From assembly GCA_017474455.1 (NCBI GenBank), contig JAFVHP010000037.1:62001-126000 (forward strand): a stretch of DNA of 64,000 bases. The letters are read 5' to 3'. The position numbers were made by a program, and so were the translations under genes. Positions 8,191-21,675 of this stretch are shown here, piece by piece (the stretch's first letter is position 1; the number at the start of each line of letters is the position of its first letter). The stretch is from Lachnospiraceae bacterium (GTDB taxonomy: Bacteria; Bacillota; Clostridia; Lachnospirales; Lachnospiraceae). The notes under the pieces were generated by a model that made no database searches, was not told where the DNA came from, and worked only from the letters and a program-made list of their open reading frames with translations.

Positions 8191-8316
8191 GCCACGCGTT
8201 CCAGGAATTGACAGCTTTCTCCGGGACCTTGCTCACGGGAGGAAGCTGTCAAGACCTGGAACATGCGGCGAATGCCGCGACAGTGAGCGTCCAGCGGACG
8301 CGAACTGCAGCGTGGC
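8191..8316 (+). ncRNA. Structured leader RNA of gltB (copy 2 of the motif)
   Basis: The helix order matches the glnN leader. P1 is GCCACGC (8191-8197) with GCGTGGC (8310-8316). P2 is GTTCCAGG and TTGACAGCTT (8198-8217) with AAGCTGTCAA and CCTGGAAC (8243-8262). P3 is GCGGC-GAAT-GCCGC (8265-8278). P4 is CAGT-GA-GCGTCC-AGC-GGACGC-GA-ACTG (8281-8307) with the same tandem GA/GA loop. P2 and the P4 stem differ in sequence from the glnN copy while pairing is kept. Bases 8317-8369 hold more GC-rich sequence and the AGGG site before the gene, with nothing else recognised. Confidence 0.6.
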
Positions 8317-8369
8317 GGTGTAGCCTCGTGGCAGCATGGCGCAGAACACCGGAACCACGGAGGGCATCC

Positions 8370-11300
8370 ATGACAGACCTTAAAGAGATGATCCGCGGAT
8401 CGGGATTGTATGATCCGTCTTTTGAACATGACAACTGCGGGATAGGCGCGATCGCCGACATAAAGGGGAGAAAGAGCCACGGACTCGTCAGCGATGCCCT
8501 TTCGATCGTCGAAAACCTGGAGCACAGGGCCGGAAAGGACGCGTCGGGACAGACCGGGGATGGCGTCGGCATCCTGACGCAGATCCCCCACCGCTTTTTC
8601 GTGAAAAAGCTGGCGGAACAGGGCGTGGAGCTGCCCGGTGAAAGGCAGTACGGCGTCGGCATGTTCTTTTTCCCGCAGAAGGACCTGGACAGGAAGCAGG
8701 CCATGAGCCTGTTTTCGATCATAGTCAGGAAAGCGGGCATGGAGCTTCTGGCCTGGAGAAAGGTCGGATCCGATCCGGATATCCTGGGGCAGCGCGCCAG
8801 GGAATGCATGCCGGACATATACCAGGCCTTTATCGCAAGGCCGGTCGGGATCGAAAAGGATATCGACTTTGAACGGATGCTCTACGTCGTGCGCAGAGAG
8901 TTCGAGAAGAGCAGCGTGGATACCTATATCCCGTCGCTGTCCTGCAGGACCATCGTTTACAAGGGCATGTTCCTTGTGAAGCAGCTGCGTACGTTCTATA
9001 CGGACCTGATGGACGGGGATTATGAATCGGCCATTGCAGTTGTCCATTCCCGTTTTTCCACTAATACCGACCCCAGCTGGATGCGTGCGCATCCCAACCG
9101 CCTGCTGGTCCATAACGGAGAGATAAATACGATCCGCGGCAATGCGGACAAGATGCTGGCCAGGGAGGAGACCATGCATACCGGCCTGTTTACGGACGAC
9201 GATATGACAAAGGTCCTGCCCGTGATCAGCCAGAGCGGTTCGGATTCCGCCATGCTGGACAACACACTGGAATTTCTGATGATGAGCGGCATGGATCTGC
9301 CGCTGGCGGCGATGATCATGATCCCGGAACCCTGGGCGCATAACGAGACGCTTTCACAGGAAGAGAGGGATTTTTACCAGTATTACGCGACAATGATGGA
9401 ACCCTGGGACGGGCCGGCTTCCATCGTGTTCTCGGACGGGGACGTGATGGGAGCGATACTGGACCGGAACGGCCTTCGGCCGTCAAGATATGCCGTTACG
9501 GATGACGGAAGGCTCATCCTTTCATCGGAAGTCGGCGTCCTCCCCCTGGACGAAAGGCACATCGTCAGAAAAGAGCGTCTTCATCCGGGCAAACTTCTCC
9601 TGGCGGATACGCTTAAGGGCAGGATCATCGAGGATGAAGAGATCAAGGAAAAGTATGCGCACGCCAGGCCTTTCGGGGAATGGCTGGACAGCAACCTTAT
9701 CTCGCTTTCGGACCTGAAGATCCCGAACCACAGGATCCCGGCCCTTAAGGGCAGGGAATTAAAACGGCTGCAGAAAGCATTCGGATACACCTGGGAGAAC
9801 TTTCACGACGGTATCCTGAATATGGCCCTCAATGGCACGGAGAGCATAGGCTCGATGGGCGTGGATACGCCGATCGCCGCGCTGTCAAAGACATATCAGC
9901 CCCTTTTCTATTATTTCAAACAGTTATTTGCCCAGGTGACCAATCCCCCGATCGACGCCGAAAGAGAAAAGATCGTCACTTCCAGCACGGTATATGTGGG
10001 CAAGAACGGCAACCTTCTCGGACAGGATCCGGAAAACTGTCATGTGCTCAAGATCAACAACCCTATCCTGACAGATCTGGATCTGTTAAAGATATCCGGA
10101 ATGAAAAGAGACGGGTTCACCGTATCCAGGGTCTCCATTCTCTATTACAAAAGCACCCCGATGGAGCAGGTGATAAGGTCCCTGTTCGTCCAGGTGGACA
10201 GGGCATATAAGGACGGGGCGGATATCCTGATCCTTTCGGACCGGGGCGTGGATGAGAACCATGTGGCCATCCCGTCCCTTCTGGCTGTGGCAGCGGTCCA
10301 CAAACATCTCGTCGATACGAAAAAGTGTACTGCCATGTCCCTCATCCTCGAATCCGGGGAGCCGAGGGAAGTCCATCACTTCGCGGCGCTCCTGGGGTAC
10401 GGCGCCTCAGCCGTAAACCCTTATCTGGCACATGCGTCGATCGCCGAACTTGTAGAGGACGAATTCCTCGACAAGGATTATTACGCGGCGGTCGAAGATT
10501 ATGACAGGGCGATCCTTTCCGGTATCATCAAGATCGCTTCCAAAACGGGCATCTCGACCATACAGTCCTATCAGGGCAGCAAGATATTCGAGGCGCTCGG
10601 CATTTCCGGAGAAGTCATAAACGAATACTTCACAGGCACTGTCAGCCGTGTGGGCGGCATCACACTGGAAGACATCGGCAGGGCTGTCGATGCCCAGCAC
10701 AGCCGGGCTTTCGATCCGCTGGGACTGTATGCCGATCTGGAACTGACCGACCAGGGCAGGCACAAATCCAGAAGCCGGGGCGAGCACCACAGGTATAGTC
10801 CTCAGGTCATCCATATGCTGCAGAAAGCTGTCAGGGACGGCAGTTTTGATGAGTACCTCGTTTATGCAAGGATGGCGGATGCCGAAGATTCCGGATATCT
10901 GCGGAGCCTTCTTGATTTCCGGTACTCGGAGTCGCAGGTCCCGCTGGACGAGGTGGAAAGCGAGGAGGAGATCGTAAAGAGATTCAAGACCGGCGCCATG
11001 TCCTACGGCTCCATTTCCGAAGAAGCGCACGAGACTCTGGCTGTTGCCATGAACCGACTGCACGGCAAGTCCAACAGCGGCGAAGGCGGTGAGAGTGAAG
11101 AAAGACTGCTTTCCGCCGGCACGGACAATGACAGGAGTTCGGCCATCAAACAGGTTGCCAGCGGGAGGTTCGGCGTGACGAGCCGTTATCTTGTCAGCGC
11201 AAAGGAGATACAGATCAAGATGGCCCAGGGGGCAAAGCCCGGCGAGGGCGGCCACCTGCCGGGCAGGAAGGTCTATCCCTGGATCGCTAGGACAAGGCAT

Positions 11301-12926
11301 TCAACGCCCGGCGTAAGCCTGATATCACCTCCACCCCATCATGACATCTATTCGATCGAAGATCTGGCGCAGCTTATATATGACCTCAAAAACGCGAACG
11401 ATTCGGCCAGGATATCCGTGAAACTGGTCTCCGAAGCCGGTGTGGGTACGGTCGCCGCCGGCGTCGCGAAAGCAGGCGCGCAGGTGATCCTTATCTCCGG
11501 TTATGACGGAGGGACCGGGGCTGCGCCGCTCTCATCGATCCATAATGCCGGGCTCCCGTGGGAGCTGGGCGTGGCTGAAACGCACCAGACCCTGATCGCA
11601 AACGGCCTCAGGCAGCAGGTCGTGATCGAGACGGACGGAAAACTGATGAACGGCAGGGACGTAGCCGTCGCGGCGATCCTCGGGGCGGAAGAATTCGGGT
11701 TTGCGACAGCCCCGCTGATCACACTAGGATGTGTGATGATGAGAGCCTGCCAGTCGGACACCTGCCCCATGGGCGTTGCCACGCAGAATCCGGAATTAAG
11801 GAAGAGATTTTCCGGAAAACCGGAATATGTCGAGAACTTTATGCTGTTCACAGCCAGACAGCTCAGGATGATCATGGCAGAACTGGGTGTAAGGAGCATA
11901 AAGGAACTGGTCGGCCGCACTGATCTGCTTAAGGTCAAAGACGGCCTTTCTGAGAAGCAGAAGAAACTGGACCTGTCCGGCATCCTGCTGGATATGTCCG
12001 GATATGCAGGCGAAGGGGCTGTTTTTGATCCTGCGTGCCAATATGACTTCAGACTGCAGGATACGAAAGACGAAAAAGAGCTCCTTTCGTCAAAAGCTGT
12101 CATCAAAGCACTTGAAAAGGGAGAAAAAGCAAGACTTTCTGTACGGCTTGGCAATACGGACCGGACTTTCGGCACCCTTCTCGGCGCGCAGATCACCAGG
12201 CGGTATCCGGAAGGCCTGCCGGAGGATACAGTCACCGTGGACTGCCGCGGCGCCGGGGGACAGAGTTTCGGCGCATTTATCCCCGCCGGGCTGAGCCTGA
12301 TCCTGACCGGTGAGACCAATGACTATTTCGGCAAAGGGCTTTCGGGCGGAAAGCTTGTCGTAAAGGCTCCGGAAGAAGCCGGATACGATCCCGGTGAAAA
12401 TATCATTGCCGGAAATGTGGCGCTCTACGGAGGAACGTCGGGAGAAGCCTTTATAGCCGGTATGGCAGGTGAGAGATTCGCTGTCCGCAACTCCGGCGCA
12501 TCTGCCGTCGTCGAAGGTGTAGGCGAGCACGGATGCGAATATATGACCGGCGGCTGCGTCGTCATACTCGGTACTACCGGCAAGAATTTTGCGGCCGGTA
12601 TGAGCGGAGGCATCGCTTATGTACTGGATGAGGACAGCAGCCTGTACAGGAACCTGAACAGGGAACTGGTCCTGATGGGTCCGGTGGAGCTAAAGAGCGA
12701 TCTGGACGAACTTCACCGCATGATAGAAAAACATGTGCTTTATACCGGCTCAAAGAAAGGGCAGAGGATCCTGGAGGAGTTTGACCGTCATATACCGCAT
12801 TTTAAAAAGATCATCCCCCGGGACTACATGGAGATACGAAGGCTCATTGCCATGAATGAGGAGCGGGGAGCCGGACCGGAAGAGGCCGGTATAGAAGCCT
12901 TCCGGACATTTGTAGGAGGTATGTGA
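8370..12926 (+). CDS. gltB: Glutamate synthase large subunit
   Basis: Converts glutamine and 2-oxoglutarate to two glutamates together with GltD. It has 1518 residues, normal for the family. A short propeptide is expected to be removed to expose the nucleophile Cys23 (EHDNCGIG) of the class II glutaminase domain. The central and FMN domains follow, with the 3Fe-4S cysteine region (MRACQSDTCPMGVATQ) and the C-terminal glycine-rich beta-helix repeats (GGSGGEAF-like segments). The start at 8370 has an AGGG-type site; the open frame runs further upstream but through the structured leader. It overlaps gltD by one base. Confidence 0.95.
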   Translation: MTDLKEMIRGSGLYDPSFEHDNCGIGAIADIKGRKSHGLVSDALSIVENLEHRAGKDASGQTGDGVGILTQIPHRFFVKKLAEQGVELPGERQYGVGMFFFPQKDLDRKQAMSLFSIIVRKAGMELLAWRKVGSDPDILGQRARECMPDIYQAFIARPVGIEKDIDFERMLYVVRREFEKSSVDTYIPSLSCRTIVYKGMFLVKQLRTFYTDLMDGDYESAIAVVHSRFSTNTDPSWMRAHPNRLLVHNGEINTIRGNADKMLAREETMHTGLFTDDDMTKVLPVISQSGSDSAMLDNTLEFLMMSGMDLPLAAMIMIPEPWAHNETLSQEERDFYQYYATMMEPWDGPASIVFSDGDVMGAILDRNGLRPSRYAVTDDGRLILSSEVGVLPLDERHIVRKERLHPGKLLLADTLKGRIIEDEEIKEKYAHARPFGEWLDSNLISLSDLKIPNHRIPALKGRELKRLQKAFGYTWENFHDGILNMALNGTESIGSMGVDTPIAALSKTYQPLFYYFKQLFAQVTNPPIDAEREKIVTSSTVYVGKNGNLLGQDPENCHVLKINNPILTDLDLLKISGMKRDGFTVSRVSILYYKSTPMEQVIRSLFVQVDRAYKDGADILILSDRGVDENHVAIPSLLAVAAVHKHLVDTKKCTAMSLILESGEPREVHHFAALLGYGASAVNPYLAHASIAELVEDEFLDKDYYAAVEDYDRAILSGIIKIASKTGISTIQSYQGSKIFEALGISGEVINEYFTGTVSRVGGITLEDIGRAVDAQHSRAFDPLGLYADLELTDQGRHKSRSRGEHHRYSPQVIHMLQKAVRDGSFDEYLVYARMADAEDSGYLRSLLDFRYSESQVPLDEVESEEEIVKRFKTGAMSYGSISEEAHETLAVAMNRLHGKSNSGEGGESEERLLSAGTDNDRSSAIKQVASGRFGVTSRYLVSAKEIQIKMAQGAKPGEGGHLPGRKVYPWIARTRHSTPGVSLISPPPHHDIYSIEDLAQLIYDLKNANDSARISVKLVSEAGVGTVAAGVAKAGAQVILISGYDGGTGAAPLSSIHNAGLPWELGVAETHQTLIANGLRQQVVIETDGKLMNGRDVAVAAILGAEEFGFATAPLITLGCVMMRACQSDTCPMGVATQNPELRKRFSGKPEYVENFMLFTARQLRMIMAELGVRSIKELVGRTDLLKVKDGLSEKQKKLDLSGILLDMSGYAGEGAVFDPACQYDFRLQDTKDEKELLSSKAVIKALEKGEKARLSVRLGNTDRTFGTLLGAQITRRYPEGLPEDTVTVDCRGAGGQSFGAFIPAGLSLILTGETNDYFGKGLSGGKLVVKAPEEAGYDPGENIIAGNVALYGGTSGEAFIAGMAGERFAVRNSGASAVVEGVGEHGCEYMTGGCVVILGTTGKNFAAGMSGGIAYVLDEDSSLYRNLNRELVLMGPVELKSDLDELHRMIEKHVLYTGSKKGQRILEEFDRHIPHFKKIIPRDYMEIRRLIAMNEERGAGPEEAGIEAFRTFVGGM

Positions 12927-14410
12927 TGGGCAAAACGACAGGATTTCTGGAATACGCAAGGAAAGACGGGCCTGTCCGGAATGAGGAGGACAGGGTCAGG
13001 GATTTCAATGAGTTTCACGAAGAACTGCCGGAAAAGGAAAGACGCCTGCAGGCAGCCAGGTGCATGGACTGCGGTGTCCCGTTCTGCCAGGCAGGAACCA
13101 TGATCGCAGGCATGATGACCGGCTGTCCTCTGCACAATTCCATTCCCGAAGTGAACGATCTTGTATATCACGGAAGGCTGGACAGGGCTTATGACAGGCT
13201 CTCCATGACCCACAGTTTTCCGGAGTTTACGTCCAGAGTCTGCCCGGCATTGTGCGAACACGCCTGCACCTGCGGTCTGAACGATGAACCGGTATCCACC
13301 AAGGAAAACGAAAAGTCTGTGATCGAGTACGCTTTTTCACACGGCCTGGTAAAGGAAGAGACCCCGCCGGTAAGGACAGGGAAGAAAGTCGCGGTCGTCG
13401 GAAGCGGGCCCGCAGGCCTTGCTGCGGCGCAGCTTTTGAACAGGAGAGGGCATGAAGTCACGGTCTACGAAAGAAGCGACCGTCCCGGCGGGCTTCTGCG
13501 CTACGGTATCCCGAATATGAAGCTGGACAAATCGCTGATCGACAGGCGCATCAGGCTGATGGAGGAAGCCGAGATCAGGTTTATCTGCGGTGCGGACGTC
13601 GGAAGGGATATCCCGGCGCAGAAACTGAAGGAAGAATATGACAGCGTCATCCTCTGCTGCGGCGCCTCGCAGCCCAGGGATATAAACGTGCCCGGAAGGG
13701 ATGCGGACGGGATCTGGTTTGCCGTCGGCTTTCTCGGCATGGTGACGAAGGAACTGCTGGATACCGGCAGTACGGAGAATGCCGGGAAACTGGTCAGGGA
13801 CAGGGATGTTATCGTCATCGGGGGCGGAGATACGGGCAATGACTGTGTCGCGACGTGCATACGTCTTGGGGCAAAAAGCATGACCCAGCTCGAGATGATG
13901 CCCGAACCGGCAAAGAAGAGGGCGGCCTCCAATCCGTGGCCTGAATGGCCGAGAGTCCTCAAGGTAGATTACGGACAGGAAGAAGCCATATGGAAATTCG
14001 GCAGTGATCCCAGGATCTATCAGACGACGGTACAGTCGTTTATCAAAAACGATAAGGGAGAACTGGACGGGGCTGTCCTGGTCTCCCTGAAGCCGGAAAA
14101 AGACAAAAAGACCGGCAGGACGAACATGGTGCCCGTTGAGGGTTCGGAGCGGACAGTGCCGGCTTCCCTGGTGCTGATCGCGGCCGGCTTCACGGGCAGC
14201 GAACGTTATATCTCCGAGAGTTTCGGAGTGGAGACGGACGAAAGAAACAATGTCAGGACAGGCCCCGGCAGTTTTGCCACCGGTATGGCAGGTATCTTTA
14301 CCGCCGGCGACATGCATTCCGGACAGTCCCTGGTGGTCCGCGCGATCGCGGAAGGCAGGGGCGCGGCCAGGGAAGCGGATGAAGCGCTGATGGGGTATAC
14401 GAATCTGTAA
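12926..14410 (+). CDS. gltD: Glutamate synthase small subunit
   Basis: NAD(P)H-dependent electron-feeding subunit of glutamate synthase, 494 residues. N-terminal cysteines for Fe-S clusters are present (RCMDCGVPFCQAG, then CPALCEHACTCGL). An FAD site (VVGSGPAGLAAAQLL) and an NAD(P) site (VIGGGDTGNDCVATCIRLG) follow, and GIFTAGDMHSGQSLVVRA lies near the C-terminus. The start chosen is the ATG at 12926, overlapping the gltB stop as TGATG and 7 bases after AGGAGG at 12914; an in-frame GTG three bases earlier is less likely. Cotranscription with gltB is near certain. Confidence 0.95.
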   Translation: MGKTTGFLEYARKDGPVRNEEDRVRDFNEFHEELPEKERRLQAARCMDCGVPFCQAGTMIAGMMTGCPLHNSIPEVNDLVYHGRLDRAYDRLSMTHSFPEFTSRVCPALCEHACTCGLNDEPVSTKENEKSVIEYAFSHGLVKEETPPVRTGKKVAVVGSGPAGLAAAQLLNRRGHEVTVYERSDRPGGLLRYGIPNMKLDKSLIDRRIRLMEEAEIRFICGADVGRDIPAQKLKEEYDSVILCCGASQPRDINVPGRDADGIWFAVGFLGMVTKELLDTGSTENAGKLVRDRDVIVIGGGDTGNDCVATCIRLGAKSMTQLEMMPEPAKKRAASNPWPEWPRVLKVDYGQEEAIWKFGSDPRIYQTTVQSFIKNDKGELDGAVLVSLKPEKDKKTGRTNMVPVEGSERTVPASLVLIAAGFTGSERYISESFGVETDERNNVRTGPGSFATGMAGIFTAGDMHSGQSLVVRAIAEGRGAAREADEALMGYTNL

Positions 14411-14443
14411 ATGCGCCCGCGTTTACAGTATCAGGAGGCTGAT

Positions 14444-17308
<2,865 letters not shown>

Positions 17309-17312
<4 letters not shown>

Positions 17313-18385
17313 GACCTGACAGGAAGCTGATCCTTGAAGACGGCAGCGAATTCTACGGGAGCGGCTTCGGAGCCGGAACGGACGCTGTCTGCGAGGCTGT
17401 CTTCAATACATCGATGACGGGATACCAGGAGATCCTCTCGGATCCGTCCTATACGGACCAGGCTGTCGTTATGTCCTATCCCCTGATCGGCAATTACGGA
17501 GTGACGAACGAAGATTTCGAGAGCCGTTTTATCGCGCCGTCAGCCCTGATCGTCAGGGATATTAACGAAAATCCTTCCAATTTCAGGTCGACGCGGACCC
17601 TGAACGAACTTCTTCTGGACAACGGCATTCCCGGGCTGAGCGGCGTGGACACCCGGAAGCTTGTCAGAAGCATCCGGGATCTTGGGACAAGGCGGGCGCT
17701 TATTACGGATGCGGGCATGTCGACGGAGGAAGGACTCGGGTTGATCGCCGCCGCGCCTGTGAAAAAGGACGCGGTCAAAAGGTGCAGCTGTGTCAGAAAG
17801 TGGTACAGCCGCACATCCAATCCGAGGTTCAACGTGGTCGCCATCGACTGCGGAATGAAGAGCAATATCGTGCGGATGCTCAACGCGTACAAGTGCAACG
17901 TTACGATCGTTCCCTATGATACCGGCGCAGATGAGATCCTTTCCTTCTCGCCGGACGGTGTTTTTGTTTCTAACGGCCCCGGGGATCCCGCCGATGTGCA
18001 GGAAACGGTCAGAACGCTGAAAGAACTGCACGGCAGAGTACCAATGTTCGGGATCTGCCTCGGGCACCAGCTGATCGCGCTTGCCCTTGGCGCACAGACG
18101 TATAAGCTGAAATTCGGCCACAGGGGCGGTAACCACCCGGTGAAGGATATTCTCACCGGCAAGATCGAGATCACCAGCCAGAACCACAGTTACGCAGTCA
18201 GCGGGGACTCCCTTGCCGGGACCGGACTCAGGATATCGCACATCAACGTCCTGGACGGCACCATAGAAGGCCTGTACAGCGAAGAAGACAGGATCTTTTC
18301 CGTGCAGTATCATCCGGAAAGCGCGCCGGGACCGTGCGACAGTATGTATCTGTTCGAACGGTTCACCGGGATGATGAAGAACTGA
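17309..18385 (+). CDS. carA: Carbamoyl-phosphate synthase small (glutaminase) subunit
   Basis: Supplies ammonia from glutamine to CarB for carbamoyl phosphate (pyrimidines and arginine). It has 358 residues. The N-terminal CPSase_sm domain ([20 protein letters not shown]) and the class I amidotransferase domain with nucleophile Cys in MFGICLGHQ and the [11 protein letters not shown] region are present. The ATG overlaps the pyrG stop by four bases (ATGA), indicating translational coupling, and carB follows 15 bases later. Confidence 0.95.
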
Positions 18386-18400
18386 GCCGGAGAAAGAAGA

Positions 18401-21400
18401 ATGCCAAAGAGAACAGACATCAGAAAAGTACTTGTTATCGGTTCGGGACCGATCGTGATCGGACAGGCCGCTGAGTTCGATTATGCAGGGACCCAGGCGT
18501 GCCTTGCCCTGAAGGAGGAAGGCTATGAAGTGGTCCTGCTGAATTCCAATCCGGCAACTATCATGACGGACCATTCTATCGCGGACAAAGTCTATATGGA
18601 GCCTCTGACGCTGGAATACGCGGCCAGGATCTGCAGATACGAGCGGCCGGATGCCATCGTGCCCGGACTGGGAGGGCAGACGGGTCTGAACCTGTCCCTT
18701 CAGCTGTATGACAGGGGTATCCTGGATGAGTGCGGGATAGAACTGCTGGGGACAGGCGCGGAAAGTATCCGGCAGGCAGAGGACAGGGAGAAGTTCAAGG
18801 AGCTCTGCGAGTCACTGGGTGAACCGGTCGTCCCTTCCGTCATAACGGCCTCCGTTGAAGAAGGCCTTCTGGCGGCAGAAAAGATCGGTTACCCGGTCAT
18901 ATTGAGGCCGGCCTTTACGCTGGGCGGGACAGGCGGCGGCTTTGCCGGCAATGAAGAAGAAATGCGGGAAAGGATGGAGCATGCCCTTGCCCTCTCACCG
19001 GTCTCCCAGGTCCTTGTCGAGAAAAGCATCAAGGGCTTCAAGGAGATCGAATTTGAAGTTATGCGCGACAGTAACGATACTGCCATTTGCGTCTGCAGCA
19101 TGGAGAACATGGACCCTGTGGGGATACATACCGGCGATTCCATCGTCGTCGCACCTAGCCAGACGCTGACGAACAGGGAATACCAGATGCTGCGGAGCAG
19201 CGCGCTCAGGATCATCAGAGCCCTTAAAGTCAGGGGCGGCTGCAATGTCCAGTTTGCCCTGGATCCCGAATCCTTTGATTATTACGTGATCGAAGTAAAT
19301 CCCAGGGTCTCCAGATCTTCCGCGCTGGCCTCCAAAGCCAGCGGCTATCCCATCGCCAGGGTATCGGCCAAGATCGCCGTCGGCATGGATCTCGACGAGA
19401 TCATGCTGGCCAATACACCGGCCTGTTTTGAGCCGGCGCTGGATTATGTCGTGACCAAGATGCCCCGATTCCCCTTCGACAAGTTTAAGGACGCCTCCAA
19501 TGTCCTGACGACGCAGATGAAAGCGACCGGGGAGACCATGAGCATCGGCAGGACGATGGAGGAGAGCCTCCTGAAGGCGATCCGTTCACTGGAAGACGGC
19601 AAGAACCATATCCATCTTGAAAAGTTTGATGTCCGTTCCCTTTCGGATAAGGAAGGGACACAGGGCAGGGAGGAAGCGGTCGAAAAGCTGCTCAAGTATA
19701 TCGAAGAGGGGACCGATGACCGGATCTATGCGATATCGGAACTTTTATGGCTGGGCGCGGATCCGCATGCCGTCTATCACCGGACAAAAATCGACATGTT
19801 CTTCCTGGACAGTATCAAAAGGATCGTGGAATTCGAGAAAAAGATCGAAAAGACAGGCGGCGCGATAGATGATCAGCTCCTGTACGAAGCCAAACGAATG
19901 GGCTTTTCCGATTCCTATATCGCTGAACTGACAGGAAGAAGCGAGGATGAAATATGGAAGATACGCAGGGAGTACAGAATAAGCCCGGTCTATAAAATGA
20001 TCGATACCTGCGCCAGCGAATTCGAAAGCTATGTCCCTTATTTTTATTCTACTTATGAAGAAGAAAACGAATCCGTGGTCTCAGACAGGAAAAAGATCCT
20101 GGTCCTGGGATCGGGACCGATCCGGATCGGACAGGGTGTAGAGTTCGACTATTCCACGGTCCATGCCGTCAAAACGATCCGGGACCTGGGATATGAGGCT
20201 ATCGTAGTCAACAATAACCCGGAAACTGTTTCCACAGATTATACGACGGCCGACAAGCTGTATTTTGAGCCGCTGACGCCGGAAGACATATGCAATATCG
20301 TCGATCTGGAACAGCCGGACGGTGTGATCGTTTCCCTGGGCGGGCAGACAGCTGTGAATCTGGCGGCCCCGCTTAAGGAAAGAGGCGTCAGGATACTGGG
20401 GACAGGTCCTGAATCGATCTTCATGGCGGAAGACAGGGATGCTTTTGAAAAGGTCGTCAACGAGCTCGGGATCCTGCATCCTGCCGGTGCTGCCGTGACC
20501 AGTATACCGGAAGGTATACGGGCGGCAGGTGAAACAGGGTATCCGGTGCTGGTGCGGCCGAGTTTCGTTCTCGGAGGCCGGGCGATGGAGATCGTCGCAA
20601 ATGAGGAAATGCTCGTCCGGTATTTAAGGAACGCATTTGAGGCCGGTGCAGGAAGGCCGGTCCTTGTCGACAGATATGTAGCCGGCAAAGAAGTGGAAGT
20701 GGATGCAGTCTGCGACAAAGAGGAAGTCTTTCTGCCCGGTATCATGGAACTGGTAGAACGCACAGGCGTCCACTCCGGCGACAGTACCAGTGTCTATCCG
20801 CCCTATTCCCTGTCCGGAAAGGTAATGGAGACGATCAGGGAGTATACGGAAAAACTCGGCAAGGGTCTGGGCATCGCCGGCCTGTTCAATATCCAGTTCA
20901 TCGTGGATGCCCATGAGAACGTCTATGTTATAGAAGTCAATCCGAGAGCTTCGAGAAGCGTCCCTTTTCTGTCCAAATCCTCCGGTATACCGCTCGTGGA
21001 CATTGCCGCGAAGGCCATACTCGGCATCAGCCTGAAAGAACAGGGATACAGTACCAGTCTGAAAACGGAGAGAGGATTCTGGTATGTGAAGGCACCGGCT
21101 TTTTCTTTTGAAAAGCTGAGCGGTATGGATGCCTATCTTTCACCGGAAATGAAATCCACCGGGGAGGCCATCGGGTATGACAGGAGCCTTAAAAGGGCAT
21201 TTTACAAGGCACTGCAGGCGTCCGGCGTCAGGATGAAACAGTACGGGACGGTCATCGTCACACTGGCGGACGAGGACAAGGAAGAAGCGTTCCCTCTCGT
21301 CAGGCGGTTCTACGAACTGGGATTCAATATAGAGGCGACCGCGGGTACCGGAAAGTTCCTGAAGGAAAGGGGCATACGGACTCGGATCCGCGGGAAACTC

Positions 21401-21619
21401 AGCGAAGGCAGCGATGAGATATTAAGATCGATACATTCGGGCTATGTCAGTTATATAATCAATACCAGGGCGATCCTGTCAGGCATACATTACCAGGATG
21501 GTGTCGAGATCAGGAAATGTGCCATCATGAACGGAGTGACCATGTTCACTTCCCTGGACACGGTAAGGATCCTTCTGGATGTCCTGGAGGACATTACCCC
21601 CGGGATCTCGGTCATATGA
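18401..21619 (+). CDS. carB: Carbamoyl-phosphate synthase large subunit
   Basis: 1072 residues with two homologous ATP-grasp halves: KVLVIGSGPIVIGQAAEFDY near the N-terminus and KILVLGSGPIRIGQGVEFDY starting the second half. Both halves keep the PD/VIEVNPR(V/A)SRS signature. The C-terminal MGS-like allosteric domain is intact. It uses ammonia channelled from CarA, bicarbonate and two ATP. Its placement after pyrG-carA rather than in a pyr or arg operon groups it by glutamine use. No frame problem seen. Confidence 0.95.
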   Translation: MPKRTDIRKVLVIGSGPIVIGQAAEFDYAGTQACLALKEEGYEVVLLNSNPATIMTDHSIADKVYMEPLTLEYAARICRYERPDAIVPGLGGQTGLNLSLQLYDRGILDECGIELLGTGAESIRQAEDREKFKELCESLGEPVVPSVITASVEEGLLAAEKIGYPVILRPAFTLGGTGGGFAGNEEEMRERMEHALALSPVSQVLVEKSIKGFKEIEFEVMRDSNDTAICVCSMENMDPVGIHTGDSIVVAPSQTLTNREYQMLRSSALRIIRALKVRGGCNVQFALDPESFDYYVIEVNPRVSRSSALASKASGYPIARVSAKIAVGMDLDEIMLANTPACFEPALDYVVTKMPRFPFDKFKDASNVLTTQMKATGETMSIGRTMEESLLKAIRSLEDGKNHIHLEKFDVRSLSDKEGTQGREEAVEKLLKYIEEGTDDRIYAISELLWLGADPHAVYHRTKIDMFFLDSIKRIVEFEKKIEKTGGAIDDQLLYEAKRMGFSDSYIAELTGRSEDEIWKIRREYRISPVYKMIDTCASEFESYVPYFYSTYEEENESVVSDRKKILVLGSGPIRIGQGVEFDYSTVHAVKTIRDLGYEAIVVNNNPETVSTDYTTADKLYFEPLTPEDICNIVDLEQPDGVIVSLGGQTAVNLAAPLKERGVRILGTGPESIFMAEDRDAFEKVVNELGILHPAGAAVTSIPEGIRAAGETGYPVLVRPSFVLGGRAMEIVANEEMLVRYLRNAFEAGAGRPVLVDRYVAGKEVEVDAVCDKEEVFLPGIMELVERTGVHSGDSTSVYPPYSLSGKVMETIREYTEKLGKGLGIAGLFNIQFIVDAHENVYVIEVNPRASRSVPFLSKSSGIPLVDIAAKAILGISLKEQGYSTSLKTERGFWYVKAPAFSFEKLSGMDAYLSPEMKSTGEAIGYDRSLKRAFYKALQASGVRMKQYGTVIVTLADEDKEEAFPLVRRFYELGFNIEATAGTGKFLKERGIRTRIRGKLSEGSDEILRSIHSGYVSYIINTRAILSGIHYQDGVEIRKCAIMNGVTMFTSLDTVRILLDVLEDITPGISVI

Positions 21620-21675
21620 CCGCTTCGGGATAAACATAAGGACTGCGGACAGCTGAATAAGGAGAAACAGGGCAT

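Noticed and set aside
8187-8369. gltB start upstream at 8187
   Set aside because: This would translate the structured leader; the AGGG site and the short propeptide before Cys23 fit the ATG at 8370.
10407-11300. Long minus-strand open frame inside gltB
   Set aside because: Antisense shadow caused by high GC; no start context or family.
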